NCBI RefSeq assembly: GCF_900128495.1
Contig: NZ_LT635801.1
Coordinates: forward strand, 1,906,735-1,967,222
From: Bacteroides ilei
GTDB lineage: Bacteria; Bacteroidota; Bacteroidia; Bacteroidales; Bacteroidaceae
Direction: 5' to 3'
DNA: 60,488 nucleotides
Translations under genes and position numbers: made by a program
The notes under the pieces: generated by a model
The model's input: the letters and a program-made list of their open reading frames with translations, nothing else
The model's database searches: none
What the model was told of the DNA's origin: nothing
Shown: positions 48,129 to 56,967 of the stretch, in pieces
How positions within the stretch are numbered: the first letter of the stretch is position 1
How the letters are laid out: every line of letters starts with the position of its first letter

Positions 48129-49619
48129 TTATTCGAAACGGGTGTTTCTCATATCGCCGGTTTCGGCAAAGGCGATGTGCATTTTGAATGCGTTCTGCAG
48201 TGACATGGGGGTGTGACAGGATTTCCCTTCCGACAGCTTCAGGTAATCCCAAAGCAGCTGCTTGTAGTCTGGATGCGCACAATTCTCGATGATGCAGCGC
48301 GCACGGTCGTACGGGCACTTGCCGCGCAGGTCGGCCACTCCCTGTTCGGTGGCGATGATGCGCACGTCATGCTCGGTGCTGTCTACGTGTGATACCTGCG
48401 GTACGATGGATGATATCAGTCCTCCCTTGGCGGTCGACGGGGTGGTGAAGATGGAAAGGTAGGCGTTGCGTGCGAAGTCGCCCGATCCTCCTATACCGTT
48501 CATCATCTTGCTACCCAGTACATGGGTACTGTTTACGTTGCCGAAAATGTCAGCTTCCAGTGCCGTGTTCACGGCTATGATGCCCAGTCGTCGGATGATT
48601 TCCGGGTGATTGGTGGTTTCCTGTGGCCGCAGGATGACGCGTTCCTTCAGGTCTCCTATATGTTCATAGAGAGTATCCAGCTTGTCGTCCGAGAGGGTAA
48701 GCGAGCTTCCCGCCACATAGTTGATGCGTCCCTGCAGCATCAGGTCGATAACCGAGTTCTGTATCACCTCGGTGAACATGGAGAAGGCGGGCAGCTTCTT
48801 TTCGTTGCCCAGAGCACCCAGCACGGCGTTGGCGATGTTCCCTACGCCCGACTGCAACGGCAGGAATTCCTTCGGGATGGCGCCTCTGCTCCATTCGCGT
48901 TCCAGAAAATTGGCTACGTTCAACCCTATCTGGCGGGTCGTGTCGTTCAGCGGGGTGAAAGGCGCTATCTGGTCTCTTTCGTTGGTCATGACTACCCCTA
49001 TCACCTTCTTGGGGTCCACCTCCATGCTAATGCTTCCTACTCGGTCGTTCACATGGTAGATGGGCAGTTCGGTGCGGTAGGGAGGAGTTGCCGGTATGAA
49101 TATGTCGTGCATGCCGTTCAGCCGGCCGGTATGGGCCGCATTCAGTTCGACTATCACTTTCCGGGCCACTTTTACCAGGGTAGGCGAGATACCTACCGAG
49201 GTGCTCGGTATCAGTCTCCCGTCGGGGGTGATTTCCGATACTTCCACGATGGCGGTGTCTATGTCACCCAGGAATCCATAGCGTACGTCCTGACCTATCT
49301 GTGAGAGATGCAGGTCGAAGTACTTGATCTCCTTGTCGTTGATGGCGTTCCGCATGTCTTTGTTCGACTGGAAGGGGGTACGGAAGGTGACTGCATGCGC
49401 CTTTGCCAGTGCGCTGTCTACCTGGTTTCCGGTAGCTCCGCCGGTAATCAGGCCTATCTTGAATTCCTTACCTTCCTTGTGGAGTGATTCGGCGTATTCG
49501 GCTAGTGCGGCAGGTACGGCTTTCGGTGTACCTACCGACGAGAACCCTCCGATGCCTACGGTTTCTCCGTTCTGTATGGAAGCTGCTGCTTCCTGTGCTG
49601 TAATAATAGGATATATCAT
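48129..49619 (-). CDS. Acetyl-CoA hydrolase/CoA-transferase family protein
   Basis: A 496-residue cytoplasmic CoA-transferase of the Cat1/acetyl-CoA hydrolase type. The N-terminal half has VGIGGFSSVGTPKAVP; the C-terminal half has the catalytic Glu in MFTEVIQNSV and the CoA-binding GIGGSGDFARNAYLS. In fermenting Bacteroides such enzymes exchange CoA between acetyl- or propionyl-CoA and succinate, which fits propionate production. The exact donor and acceptor cannot be read here. It is a single gene with its own promoter and a shared terminator. Confidence 0.92.
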   Translation of the reverse strand: MIYPIITAQEAAASIQNGETVGIGGFSSVGTPKAVPAALAEYAESLHKEGKEFKIGLITGGATGNQVDSALAKAHAVTFRTPFQSNKDMRNAINDKEIKYFDLHLSQIGQDVRYGFLGDIDTAIVEVSEITPDGRLIPSTSVGISPTLVKVARKVIVELNAAHTGRLNGMHDIFIPATPPYRTELPIYHVNDRVGSISMEVDPKKVIGVVMTNERDQIAPFTPLNDTTRQIGLNVANFLEREWSRGAIPKEFLPLQSGVGNIANAVLGALGNEKKLPAFSMFTEVIQNSVIDLMLQGRINYVAGSSLTLSDDKLDTLYEHIGDLKERVILRPQETTNHPEIIRRLGIIAVNTALEADIFGNVNSTHVLGSKMMNGIGGSGDFARNAYLSIFTTPSTAKGGLISSIVPQVSHVDSTEHDVRIIATEQGVADLRGKCPYDRARCIIENCAHPDYKQLLWDYLKLSEGKSCHTPMSLQNAFKMHIAFAETGDMRNTRFE

Positions 49620-49649
49620 ATATAGTTGTCTTTTTTGTTAGATTTACTG

Positions 49650-49680
49650 CAAATGTATTCTTTAAGTTGTAATTTATCAA
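49650..49680 (-). promoter_or_regulatory. Promoter of the CoA-transferase gene
   Basis: On the minus strand TACATTTG (49650-49657) matches the -7 element, with TTGA (49677-49680) 19 bases upstream. Confidence 0.65.
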
Positions 49681-49828
49681 GTAAAATGCGGAATAAATGA
49701 TATTTTGTAATCTTATTCGGGAATTATTCATAAAAAGGATATTCCGAGGCGTGTGTTTTCCGAAATGTGCCGTTACGGGTGTGGCAGGCTAATTTTACGT
49801 TTCCGGCTAAAAAAAATGGGATTTTTCT

Positions 49829-49858
49829 TTTGTCGCTCGAAAGAAAAAAATAAATTTG
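49829..49858 (+). promoter_or_regulatory. Promoter of tRNA-Thr
   Basis: TTTG (49829-49832) and TAAATTTG (49851-49858), 18 bases apart, match both Bacteroidetes promoter elements. The tRNA starts 37 bases after. Confidence 0.8.
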
Positions 49859-49894
49859 CAGCGCAATTCGGAATCAGATCCGGTTGTGGTTATC

Positions 49895-49967
49895 GCCGAA
49901 ATAACTCAGTTGGTAGAGTAACTCATTCGTAATGAGTAAGTCGCGGGTTCGAGTCCCGCTTTCGGCT
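49895..49967 (+). tRNA. tRNA-Thr (anticodon CGT)
   Basis: The 73-base sequence forms a full cloverleaf: acceptor GCCGAAA/TTTCGGC, D-arm with AGTTGGTAGAG, anticodon stem ACTCA/TGAGT with loop TTCGTAA (anticodon CGT), and T-arm CGGG-TTCGAGT-CCCG. The base after the acceptor is T, as usual for Thr. CCA is not encoded. Confidence 0.96.
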
Positions 49968-49976
49968 CTCGGCAGA

Positions 49977-50010
49977 AGAGGGGACAGCTTGTTGCGGTCC
50001 CCTCTTTTTT
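49977..50010 (+). terminator. Terminator after tRNA-Thr
   Basis: AGAGGGGA pairs with TCCCCTCT and is followed by a run of T. It begins ten bases after the tRNA. Confidence 0.9.
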
Positions 50011-50075
50011 GTTCCGGCACCTCTTTTCCATTCTCCCGGTTCTTTTTTTAAAACGTTATAAAACTTGAAAAAATA

Positions 50076-50107
50076 TTGGGCTGTATATAGGAAAATTCGT
50101 ATATTTG
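50076..50107 (+). promoter_or_regulatory. Promoter of the purF-carAB operon
   Basis: TATATTTG (50100-50107) matches the -7 element, with TTGG (50076-50079) 20 bases upstream. It would give a leader of about 350 bases before the purF-like gene. Confidence 0.65.
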
Positions 50108-50113
50108 CATCCC

Positions 50114-50463
50114 GAATTGTGATGTGACATAACGATGCGGAATGTGATGGATTATATTGACAATGAAGGTGGATATCCTGATGCGGGAATACAGTCGTTG
50201 CCTTTCGGGATGGATGGAAATGAGGGCTGTTGTTTCGGTTCATTTCCTTTCGTTTTCCTTTTTTTCCATATTTCGCTTTTTGTCGCTTTTCAGGATTTTC
50301 ATTCTGTCGTTTATCAGAATTTTTATTCCAGCAGAAACATTCACTTATATATATGACACCCGGAATTGCTTTTCGGCAAATCCGGGCGTTGTTCTATATA
50401 TAGGCGAGGTTCCGAGGGGATTATATAGCTAAAGGACTAACAAGATTAAAGGAAAAGATTGAT
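50114..50463 (+). other. Long structured leader of the purF-carAB operon
   Basis: No convincing gene lies in these 350 bases; the frames of 73 and 91 codons consist mostly of Phe, Leu and Ser codons from a T-rich stretch. Two structures are clear near the end. A stem CCCGGA-TTGC with GCAA-TCCGGG (50358-50385) is interrupted by one facing A-A pair. Then CTATATA and TATATAG (about 50393-50430) enclose a GC-rich loop. A regulatory leader for nucleotide supply is plausible; it matches no riboswitch class I know. Confidence 0.45.
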
Positions 50464-52347
50464 ATGGAACCACTTAAACACGAATGCGGTGTAGCGATGA
50501 TCCGTCTGTTGAAGCCGCTGGAGTACTATCAGGAAAAATACGGCACGTGGATGTACGGGCTGAACAAACTCTATCTGTTGATGGAGAAGCAGCATAACCG
50601 TGGTCAGGAAGCTGCGGGGCTGGCGTGTGTGAAACTGCAGGCAAACCCCGGAGAGGAATACATGTTCCGTGAACGTGCCCTGGGTTCGGGCGCCATTACT
50701 GAAATCTTCAGTACGGTACATTCCTGTTTCAAGGACCTGACTCCCGAACAGCTGCATGACGCCGAATACGCCAAGCAGTGCCTGCCTTTCGCCGGTGAGC
50801 TGTATCTGGGTCACCTGCGCTATTCCACTACCGGAAAGAGCGGCATCTCGTATGTACATCCATTCCTGCGCCGCAACAACTGGCGCGCGAAGAACCTGAC
50901 GCTTTGCGGCAACTTCAACCTGACCAACGTGGACGAGATTTTCGCCGACATCACGGCCGACGGCCAGCATCCGCGTAAATATGCCGATACCTATATCATG
51001 CTGGAACAGGTGGGACACCGCCTGGACCGTGAGGTGGAACGCCTTTACCGCGAGTGCAAGAGCGAAGGACTGGAAGGCATGGACATCACGCACGCCATCG
51101 AAGACCGCATCGACCTGTCTAACGTGCTCAAGACGTCGAGCCCGAAGTGGGACGGAGGTTACGTAATCTGCGGCATGACCGGAAGCGGCGAGCAGTTCGC
51201 CGTGCGCGACCCGTGGGGAATCCGTCCGGCATTCTGGTACAAGGACGATGAAATCATCGTGCTGGCTTCCGAACGCCCTGTCATACAGACGGCCCTGAAC
51301 GTGCCTGCCGACAGCATCCGTGAACTGGAACCGGGACAGGCCCTGCTCATCAACAAATACGGCAAGGACCGTCTGGCACAGATCAACGAGCCGAAGCAGA
51401 AGAAAGCCTGCTCGTTCGAGCGCATCTATTTCAGCCGGGGGAGCGACAAGGACATCTACCGTGAGCGCAAGCAGCTCGGAAAGAGTCTGGTGACCCCTAT
51501 CCTGAAGGCCATCGACAACGATGTAGTTCATACGGTGTTCTCGTTCATCCCGAATACGGCCGAAGTGGCTTTCTACGGTATGCTGGAAGGGTTCGACAAT
51601 TACCTGAACCAACTGAAGGTGAAACGCATCGAAGCTCTGGGACACGCCCCGAGCCACGAAGAGCTGGAGCAGATCCTTTCACAGCGCATCCGCAGCGAGA
51701 AAGTGGCCATCAAGGATATCAAGCTGCGTACCTTTATTGCCGAAGGCAATACCCGTAACGACCTGGCCGCCCATGTGTACGACATCACCTACGGCAGCCT
51801 GATCCCTTATGAAGACAACCTGGTGATCATCGATGACAGTATCGTGCGCGGAACCACCCTGAAGCAGAGTATCATCAGTATCCTCGACCGTCTGCATCCG
51901 AAGAAGATCGTCATCGTTTCGTCTTCACCCCAGGTGCGTTACCCCGATTATTACGGCATCGACATGGCCAGCATGGAGCAGTTCATTGCGTTCAAGGCGG
52001 CGATAGCCCTGCTGCAGGACCGTGGCATGATGAACGTGATCGGTGAGGCCTACCGCAAGGCGAAGGCACAGGTAGGGCTGCCCAAAGAACAGATGGTGAA
52101 CTATGTGAAGGAAATCTATGCCCCCTTCACCGACGAGGAGATCTCTTCCAAGATGGTAGAGCTGCTCACCCCGGCGGGTACACAGGCCGAGGTGGAGATC
52201 GTGTACCAGAGCCTTGAAGGGCTGCATAAGGCCTGCCCGAAGAATGAGGGCGACTGGTATTTCAGCGGCGACTATCCTACACCGGGCGGCGTGAAGCTGG
52301 TGAACCAGGCCTTCATAGACTATATTGAAGAGAACTTCAAATTCTGA
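50464..52347 (+). CDS. PurF-like glutamine amidophosphoribosyltransferase, extended and divergent
   Basis: The 627-residue protein has an Ntn-type glutaminase domain and a phosphoribosyltransferase domain, as in PurF, which makes phosphoribosylamine from PRPP and glutamine. The nucleophile would be Cys8 (HECGV), so a seven-residue propeptide must be removed. RGQEAAGL and the PRPP loop VIIDDSIVRGTT are intact. Differences from E. coli PurF (505 residues): an insert of about 20 residues after CGVAMI, further insertions, and GNFNLTN where PurF has HNGNLTN, so the oxyanion-hole Gly is Phe. It is the first gene of an operon with carA and carB. It may be the organism's PurF or a specialised paralog. 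Confidence 0.82.
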   Translation: MEPLKHECGVAMIRLLKPLEYYQEKYGTWMYGLNKLYLLMEKQHNRGQEAAGLACVKLQANPGEEYMFRERALGSGAITEIFSTVHSCFKDLTPEQLHDAEYAKQCLPFAGELYLGHLRYSTTGKSGISYVHPFLRRNNWRAKNLTLCGNFNLTNVDEIFADITADGQHPRKYADTYIMLEQVGHRLDREVERLYRECKSEGLEGMDITHAIEDRIDLSNVLKTSSPKWDGGYVICGMTGSGEQFAVRDPWGIRPAFWYKDDEIIVLASERPVIQTALNVPADSIRELEPGQALLINKYGKDRLAQINEPKQKKACSFERIYFSRGSDKDIYRERKQLGKSLVTPILKAIDNDVVHTVFSFIPNTAEVAFYGMLEGFDNYLNQLKVKRIEALGHAPSHEELEQILSQRIRSEKVAIKDIKLRTFIAEGNTRNDLAAHVYDITYGSLIPYEDNLVIIDDSIVRGTTLKQSIISILDRLHPKKIVIVSSSPQVRYPDYYGIDMASMEQFIAFKAAIALLQDRGMMNVIGEAYRKAKAQVGLPKEQMVNYVKEIYAPFTDEEISSKMVELLTPAGTQAEVEIVYQSLEGLHKACPKNEGDWYFSGDYPTPGGVKLVNQAFIDYIEENFKF

Positions 52348-52395
52348 TTGTTTGAGAAAACCTAATAAAAAAACGATATTATATATAAAAAGGTA

Positions 52396-53472
52396 ATGAG
52401 AAATGTAACATTGATCCTCGACGACGGGAGCCGCTTCCATGGCAAGTCGTTCGGTTATGAAAAACCGGTAGCCGGTGAAGTGGTGTTCAATACGGCGATG
52501 ACCGGTTACCCAGAGAGCTTGACCGATCCATCGTATGCCGGCCAGTTGATGACACTGACCTATCCGCTGGTAGGTAACTATGGGGTGCCTCCGTTCACTT
52601 TCGAGGCAAACGGGCTTCCCACTTTTATGGAGAGCGAAAAGATCCATGCCGAAGCGATTATTGTAAGTGACTACAGCGAAAAGTACAGCCATTGGAATGC
52701 GGTGGAGAGCCTGGCCGACTGGCTGAAGCGTGAGCAGGTTCCGGGTATCACCGGCATCGACACGCGTGAGCTGACAAAGGTGCTGCGCGAACACGGGGTT
52801 ATGATGGGAAAGATCGTGTTCGACGATGAACCCGACAACATCCCCGAAGCTACCTATGCGGGCGTGAACTATGTCGACAAGGTTTCATGCAAGGAGATTA
52901 TCCGTTACAACGAAGGTGCCGGAAAGAAGAAGGTGGTGCTGGTAGACTGCGGCGTGAAGGCGAACATCATCCGCTGCCTGCTGAAACGCGACGTGGAAGT
53001 GATCCGCGTGCCCTGGGACTACGACTTCAATTCGCTGGAGTTCGACGGACTGTTCATTTCAAACGGACCGGGCGACCCCGACACCTGCGACGCCGCCGTG
53101 CAGAACATCCGCAAGGCCATGCAGGACGAGAAACTGCCTATCTTCGGTATCTGTATGGGTAACCAGCTGCTTTCAAAGGCGGGAGGAGCCAGAATATACA
53201 AGCTGAAATACGGTCACCGCAGCCACAACCAGCCGGTACGTATGGTAGGCACCGAACGTTGCTTCATTACCAGCCAGAACCACGGCTACGCAGTCGACAA
53301 CAATACCCTGGGAGCCGACTGGGAACCCCTCTTCATCAATATGAACGACGGCTCGAACGAAGGTATCCGCCACAAGAAGAACCCCTGGTTCTCGGCACAG
53401 TTCCATCCCGAAGCCGCCAGCGGTCCTACCGATACAGAGTTCCTGTTCGACGAGTTTGTAAAGTTGCTGTAA
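52396..53472 (+). CDS. carA: Carbamoyl-phosphate synthase small subunit
   Basis: CarA splits glutamine and passes ammonia to CarB. The 358-residue product has the N-terminal CarA domain (FNTAMTGYPESLTDPSYAGQ) and a class I amidotransferase domain with FISNGPGDP, the nucleophile in GICMGNQLL, and HPEAASGP with the catalytic His and Glu. It lies 48 bases after the purF-like gene and 23 before carB. Confidence 0.98.
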   Translation: MRNVTLILDDGSRFHGKSFGYEKPVAGEVVFNTAMTGYPESLTDPSYAGQLMTLTYPLVGNYGVPPFTFEANGLPTFMESEKIHAEAIIVSDYSEKYSHWNAVESLADWLKREQVPGITGIDTRELTKVLREHGVMMGKIVFDDEPDNIPEATYAGVNYVDKVSCKEIIRYNEGAGKKKVVLVDCGVKANIIRCLLKRDVEVIRVPWDYDFNSLEFDGLFISNGPGDPDTCDAAVQNIRKAMQDEKLPIFGICMGNQLLSKAGGARIYKLKYGHRSHNQPVRMVGTERCFITSQNHGYAVDNNTLGADWEPLFINMNDGSNEGIRHKKNPWFSAQFHPEAASGPTDTEFLFDEFVKLL

Positions 53473-53495
53473 TCCATTAAAAACCTTAGAAGACA

Positions 53496-56400
53496 ATGAA
53501 AGAAAATATAAAGAAAGTATTATTGTTAGGTTCGGGAGCGTTGAAGATCGGTGAAGCCGGCGAGTTCGACTACTCCGGTTCACAGGCCCTGAAGGCGCTG
53601 AAGGAAGAAGGGATCGAAACCGTCCTGATCAACCCGAACATCGCTACCGTGCAGACCTCGGAAGGTGTGGCCGACAAGATCTATTTCCTGCCGGTTACCC
53701 CGTATTTCGTGGAAAAGGTCATCGAGAAGGAACGCCCCGACGGCGTGCTGCTGTCGTTCGGTGGACAGACTGCCCTGAACTGCGGTGTGGCTCTTTACAA
53801 GGCCGACGTGTTCAACAAGTATAACGTGGAGGTGCTGGGTACTCCGGTACAGGCCATCATGGACACCGAAGACCGCGAGCTTTTCGTGAAGAAGCTGGAC
53901 GAAATCCATGTAAAGACCATCAAGAGTGAAGCCGTAGAGAATATCGAAGACGCGCGCCGCGCGGCCAAGGCCCTGGGCTATCCGGTCATCATCCGTGCCG
54001 CATACGCACTGGGAGGTCTGGGATCGGGCTTCTGCGACAATGAAGAGGAACTGAACGTACTGGCCGAAAAGGCTTTCTCCTTCTCTCCGCAGGTGCTGGT
54101 CGAAAAGAGTCTGAAAGGCTGGAAGGAAGTGGAATACGAAGTGGTGCGCGACCGTTTCGACAACTGTATCACCGTATGTAACATGGAGAACTTCGACCCG
54201 CTGGGTATCCATACCGGCGAGTCTATCGTAATCGCCCCGTCGCAGACACTCACCAACAGCGAGTACCACAAGCTGCGTGAACTGGCCATCCGCATCATCC
54301 GCCACGTGGGTATCATCGGCGAATGTAACGTGCAGTACGCCTTCGACCCCGAATCGGAAGACTACCGTGTCATCGAGGTGAACGCCCGTCTGAGCCGTTC
54401 TTCGGCACTGGCATCCAAGGCTACCGGCTATCCGCTGGCTTTCGTGGCCGCCAAGCTGGGACTGGGTTACGGACTGTTCGACCTGAAGAACTCGGTTACC
54501 AAGACCACTTCGGCCTTCTTCGAACCGGCGCTCGACTATGTGGTATGTAAGATCCCGCGCTGGGACCTGGGCAAGTTCCACGGTGTAGACCGCGAACTGG
54601 GTTCCAGCATGAAGTCGGTAGGCGAGGTCATGGCCATCGGACGTACCTTCGAGGAAGCCATCCAGAAAGGTCTCCGTATGATAGGCCAGGGAATGCACGG
54701 CTTCGTGGAGAACAAGGAACTGCAGATTGCCGACGTCGACAAGGCGCTGCGTGAACCTACCGACAAGCGTATCTTCGTCATCTCGAAGGCCATGCGTGCC
54801 GGCTATACCGTAGACCAGATCCATGATCTGACCAAGATCGACAAGTGGTTCCTCTACAAGCTGGCTTCCATCATGCAGACATCCAAGGAGCTCCATGAAT
54901 GGGGCAACAACCATAAACAGCTCTCCGAACTGCCCGACGAGCTGTTGTACAAGGCCAAACGCCAGGGCTTCTCCGACTTCCAGGTGGCACGTGCCATCGG
55001 TTTCGAAGGCGATATGGAAGACGGCATCATGCTGGTGCGCGAACACCGCAAGAAAGTGGGCATCGTACCGGTAGTGAAGCAGATCGATACCCTGGCTGCC
55101 GAATATCCGGCACAGACCAACTACCTGTATCTTACCTACAGCGGCGTGGCCAACGACGTGCACTACCTGGGCGACCGCAAGAGTATCGTGGTGCTCGGTT
55201 CGGGTGCCTACCGTATCGGTTCGTCGGTTGAGTTCGACTGGTGCGGCGTACAGGCCCTGAACACCATCCGCAAGGAAGGTTACCGCAGCGTAATGATCAA
55301 CTATAACCCCGAAACCGTTTCGACCGACTACGACATGTGCGACCGTCTGTATTTCGACGAGCTTACCTTCGAGCGTGTAATGGATATCCTCGACCTCGAG
55401 AACCCGCACGGCGTGATTGTATCGACCGGCGGACAGATCCCGAACAACCTGGCCATGCGCCTGGACGCGCAGCACGTGAACATCCTCGGAACATCGGCCA
55501 AGAGCATCGACAACGCCGAAGACCGTGACAAGTTCTCGGCTATGCTGGACCGCATCGGCGTAGACCAGCCTGAATGGAGCGCATTGACCTCCATGGAAGA
55601 CATCAACGCCTTCATCCAGAAGGTAGGCTTCCCGGTATTGGTACGTCCGTCGTATGTACTTTCGGGTGCTGCCATGAACGTATGTTCTAACCAGGAAGAG
55701 CTGGAACGCTTCCTCAAGCTGGCGGCCAACGTATCGAAGAAACACCCGGTAGTGGTGAGCCAGTTCATCGAGCACGCCAAGGAAGTGGAGATGGATGCCG
55801 TGGCACAGAACGGTGAAATCATCTGCTACGCCATCAGCGAGCACATTGAGTTTGCCGGCGTACACTCGGGCGATGCAACCATCCAGTTCCCGCCGCAGAA
55901 GCTGTATGTAGAGACCGTACGCCGCATCAAGCGCATTTCACGCCAGATTGCGAAAGAGCTGAACATCTCCGGTCCGTTCAACATCCAGTTCCTGGCCCGT
56001 GAAAACGACATCAAGGTGATAGAATGTAACCTGCGTGCGTCACGTTCGTTCCCGTTCGTGAGCAAGGTGCTGAAGATCAACTTCATCGAGCTGGCTACCA
56101 AGGTCATGCTGGGCCTGCCGGTAGAAAAGCCCGAAAAGAACCTCTTCGAACTCGACTACGTAGGAATCAAGGCCAGCCAGTTCTCATTCAACCGTCTGCA
56201 GAAGGCCGACCCTGTACTGGGTGTCGACATGGCTTCTACCGGTGAGGTAGGCTGTCTGGGCGACGACACGTCATGCGCCGTGCTCAAGTCAATGCTGTCG
56301 GTAGGTTACCGCATCCCCGAAAAGAACATCCTGCTCTCTACCGGAACTCCGCGCCAGAAGGTAGACATGCTGGCCGCTTCCAGAATGTTGCAGAAGAAGG

Positions 56401-56723
56401 GCTACAAGCTGTACGCTACCGGCGGAACCTCCAAGTTCCTCACCGAGAACGGCATCGAGAACACCCGCGTGTACTGGCCGAGCGAGGAAGGACATCCGCA
56501 GGCACTGGAGATGCTGCACAAGAAGGAGATAGACATGGTGGTGAACATCCCGCGCGACCTGTCGGCCGGCGAGCTGGACAACGGATACAAGATCCGCCGC
56601 GCCGCCATCGACCTGAATATTCCGCTTATAACCAACGCCCGTCTGGCCAGCGCCTTCATCCAGGCGTTCTGCACCATGAGCATTGACGATATAGGCATCA
56701 AGAGCTGGGACGAATACAAATAA
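53496..56723 (+). CDS. carB: Carbamoyl-phosphate synthase large subunit
   Basis: CarB makes carbamoyl phosphate from bicarbonate, ammonia and two ATP for pyrimidine and arginine synthesis. The 1,075-residue product has two homologous ATP-grasp halves, beginning with LLLGSGALKIGEAGEFDYSG and VVLGSGAYRIGSSVEFDWCG, and a C-terminal MGS-type regulatory domain (LLSTGTPRQKVD to the end) that binds effectors such as UMP or IMP in other species. Codons are strongly biased to C-ending ones, which is a sign of high expression. It ends the operon; a terminator follows. Confidence 0.98.
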   Translation: MKENIKKVLLLGSGALKIGEAGEFDYSGSQALKALKEEGIETVLINPNIATVQTSEGVADKIYFLPVTPYFVEKVIEKERPDGVLLSFGGQTALNCGVALYKADVFNKYNVEVLGTPVQAIMDTEDRELFVKKLDEIHVKTIKSEAVENIEDARRAAKALGYPVIIRAAYALGGLGSGFCDNEEELNVLAEKAFSFSPQVLVEKSLKGWKEVEYEVVRDRFDNCITVCNMENFDPLGIHTGESIVIAPSQTLTNSEYHKLRELAIRIIRHVGIIGECNVQYAFDPESEDYRVIEVNARLSRSSALASKATGYPLAFVAAKLGLGYGLFDLKNSVTKTTSAFFEPALDYVVCKIPRWDLGKFHGVDRELGSSMKSVGEVMAIGRTFEEAIQKGLRMIGQGMHGFVENKELQIADVDKALREPTDKRIFVISKAMRAGYTVDQIHDLTKIDKWFLYKLASIMQTSKELHEWGNNHKQLSELPDELLYKAKRQGFSDFQVARAIGFEGDMEDGIMLVREHRKKVGIVPVVKQIDTLAAEYPAQTNYLYLTYSGVANDVHYLGDRKSIVVLGSGAYRIGSSVEFDWCGVQALNTIRKEGYRSVMINYNPETVSTDYDMCDRLYFDELTFERVMDILDLENPHGVIVSTGGQIPNNLAMRLDAQHVNILGTSAKSIDNAEDRDKFSAMLDRIGVDQPEWSALTSMEDINAFIQKVGFPVLVRPSYVLSGAAMNVCSNQEELERFLKLAANVSKKHPVVVSQFIEHAKEVEMDAVAQNGEIICYAISEHIEFAGVHSGDATIQFPPQKLYVETVRRIKRISRQIAKELNISGPFNIQFLARENDIKVIECNLRASRSFPFVSKVLKINFIELATKVMLGLPVEKPEKNLFELDYVGIKASQFSFNRLQKADPVLGVDMASTGEVGCLGDDTSCAVLKSMLSVGYRIPEKNILLSTGTPRQKVDMLAASRMLQKKGYKLYATGGTSKFLTENGIENTRVYWPSEEGHPQALEMLHKKEIDMVVNIPRDLSAGELDNGYKIRRAAIDLNIPLITNARLASAFIQAFCTMSIDDIGIKSWDEYK

Positions 56724-56751
56724 ACCCCTCATACTCCATATAAAAAAGATG

Positions 56752-56796
56752 AAATCCTCTTCCACCTTCACGGGCGGGAGAGGATTTTTCTTTTTT
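56752..56796 (+). terminator. Terminator of the purF-carAB operon (also usable from the minus side)
   Basis: AAATCCTCT pairs with AGAGGATTT and runs into TTTCTTTTTT. It begins 28 bases after the carB stop. On the minus strand the stem is followed by T-rich sequence too, so the amidase operon may end here as well. Confidence 0.9.
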
Positions 56797-56838
56797 AGTC
56801 TGGTTTGCAGGCGGCAGCCGGGAGTCCGTGACTGCCGC

Positions 56839-56967
56839 CTACAGTACCAGGATGGCCGCTATCAGTACAATCTCTACTATAAAGTGGTGCCACTGCATCC
56901 GGGTAACCAGCAGCCGCATGCCCCTCAGTTCTTCCTTCAGGGGCGTAATCATGAAAATGGCTGTCAT
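56839..56967 (-). CDS. 42-residue putative membrane peptide, coupled to the amidase
   Basis: I found this by reading the minus strand; it is too short for ordinary gene callers. The ATG overlaps the amidase stop codon (ATGA), so translation would be coupled. The product starts MTAIFMITPLKEELRG, has a basic middle (RLLVTRMQWHH) and ends in a hydrophobic run of 14 residues, FIVEIVLIAAILVL, with the stop right after it. At this place Bacteroidales amidase cassettes often carry a tiny hydrophobic protein (called smalltalk in databases), but the sequence match to that family is unproven. It could help release the amidase across the membrane, as holins do; that is speculation. Confidence 0.55.
   Translation of the reverse strand: MTAIFMITPLKEELRGMRLLVTRMQWHHFIVEIVLIAAILVL

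Noticed and set aside
50135..50432. Two small frames (73 and 91 codons) in the purF leader
   Set aside because: They overlap each other in different frames and consist mainly of Phe/Leu/Ser codons from a T-rich run. A leader peptide was considered, but no run of regulatory codons is seen.
53580..55865. A 761-codon open frame on the minus strand inside carB
   Set aside because: It is fully antisense to carB, whose intact ATP-grasp motifs fix the coding strand. The strong codon bias of carB (C-ending codons) removes stops in the opposite frame.
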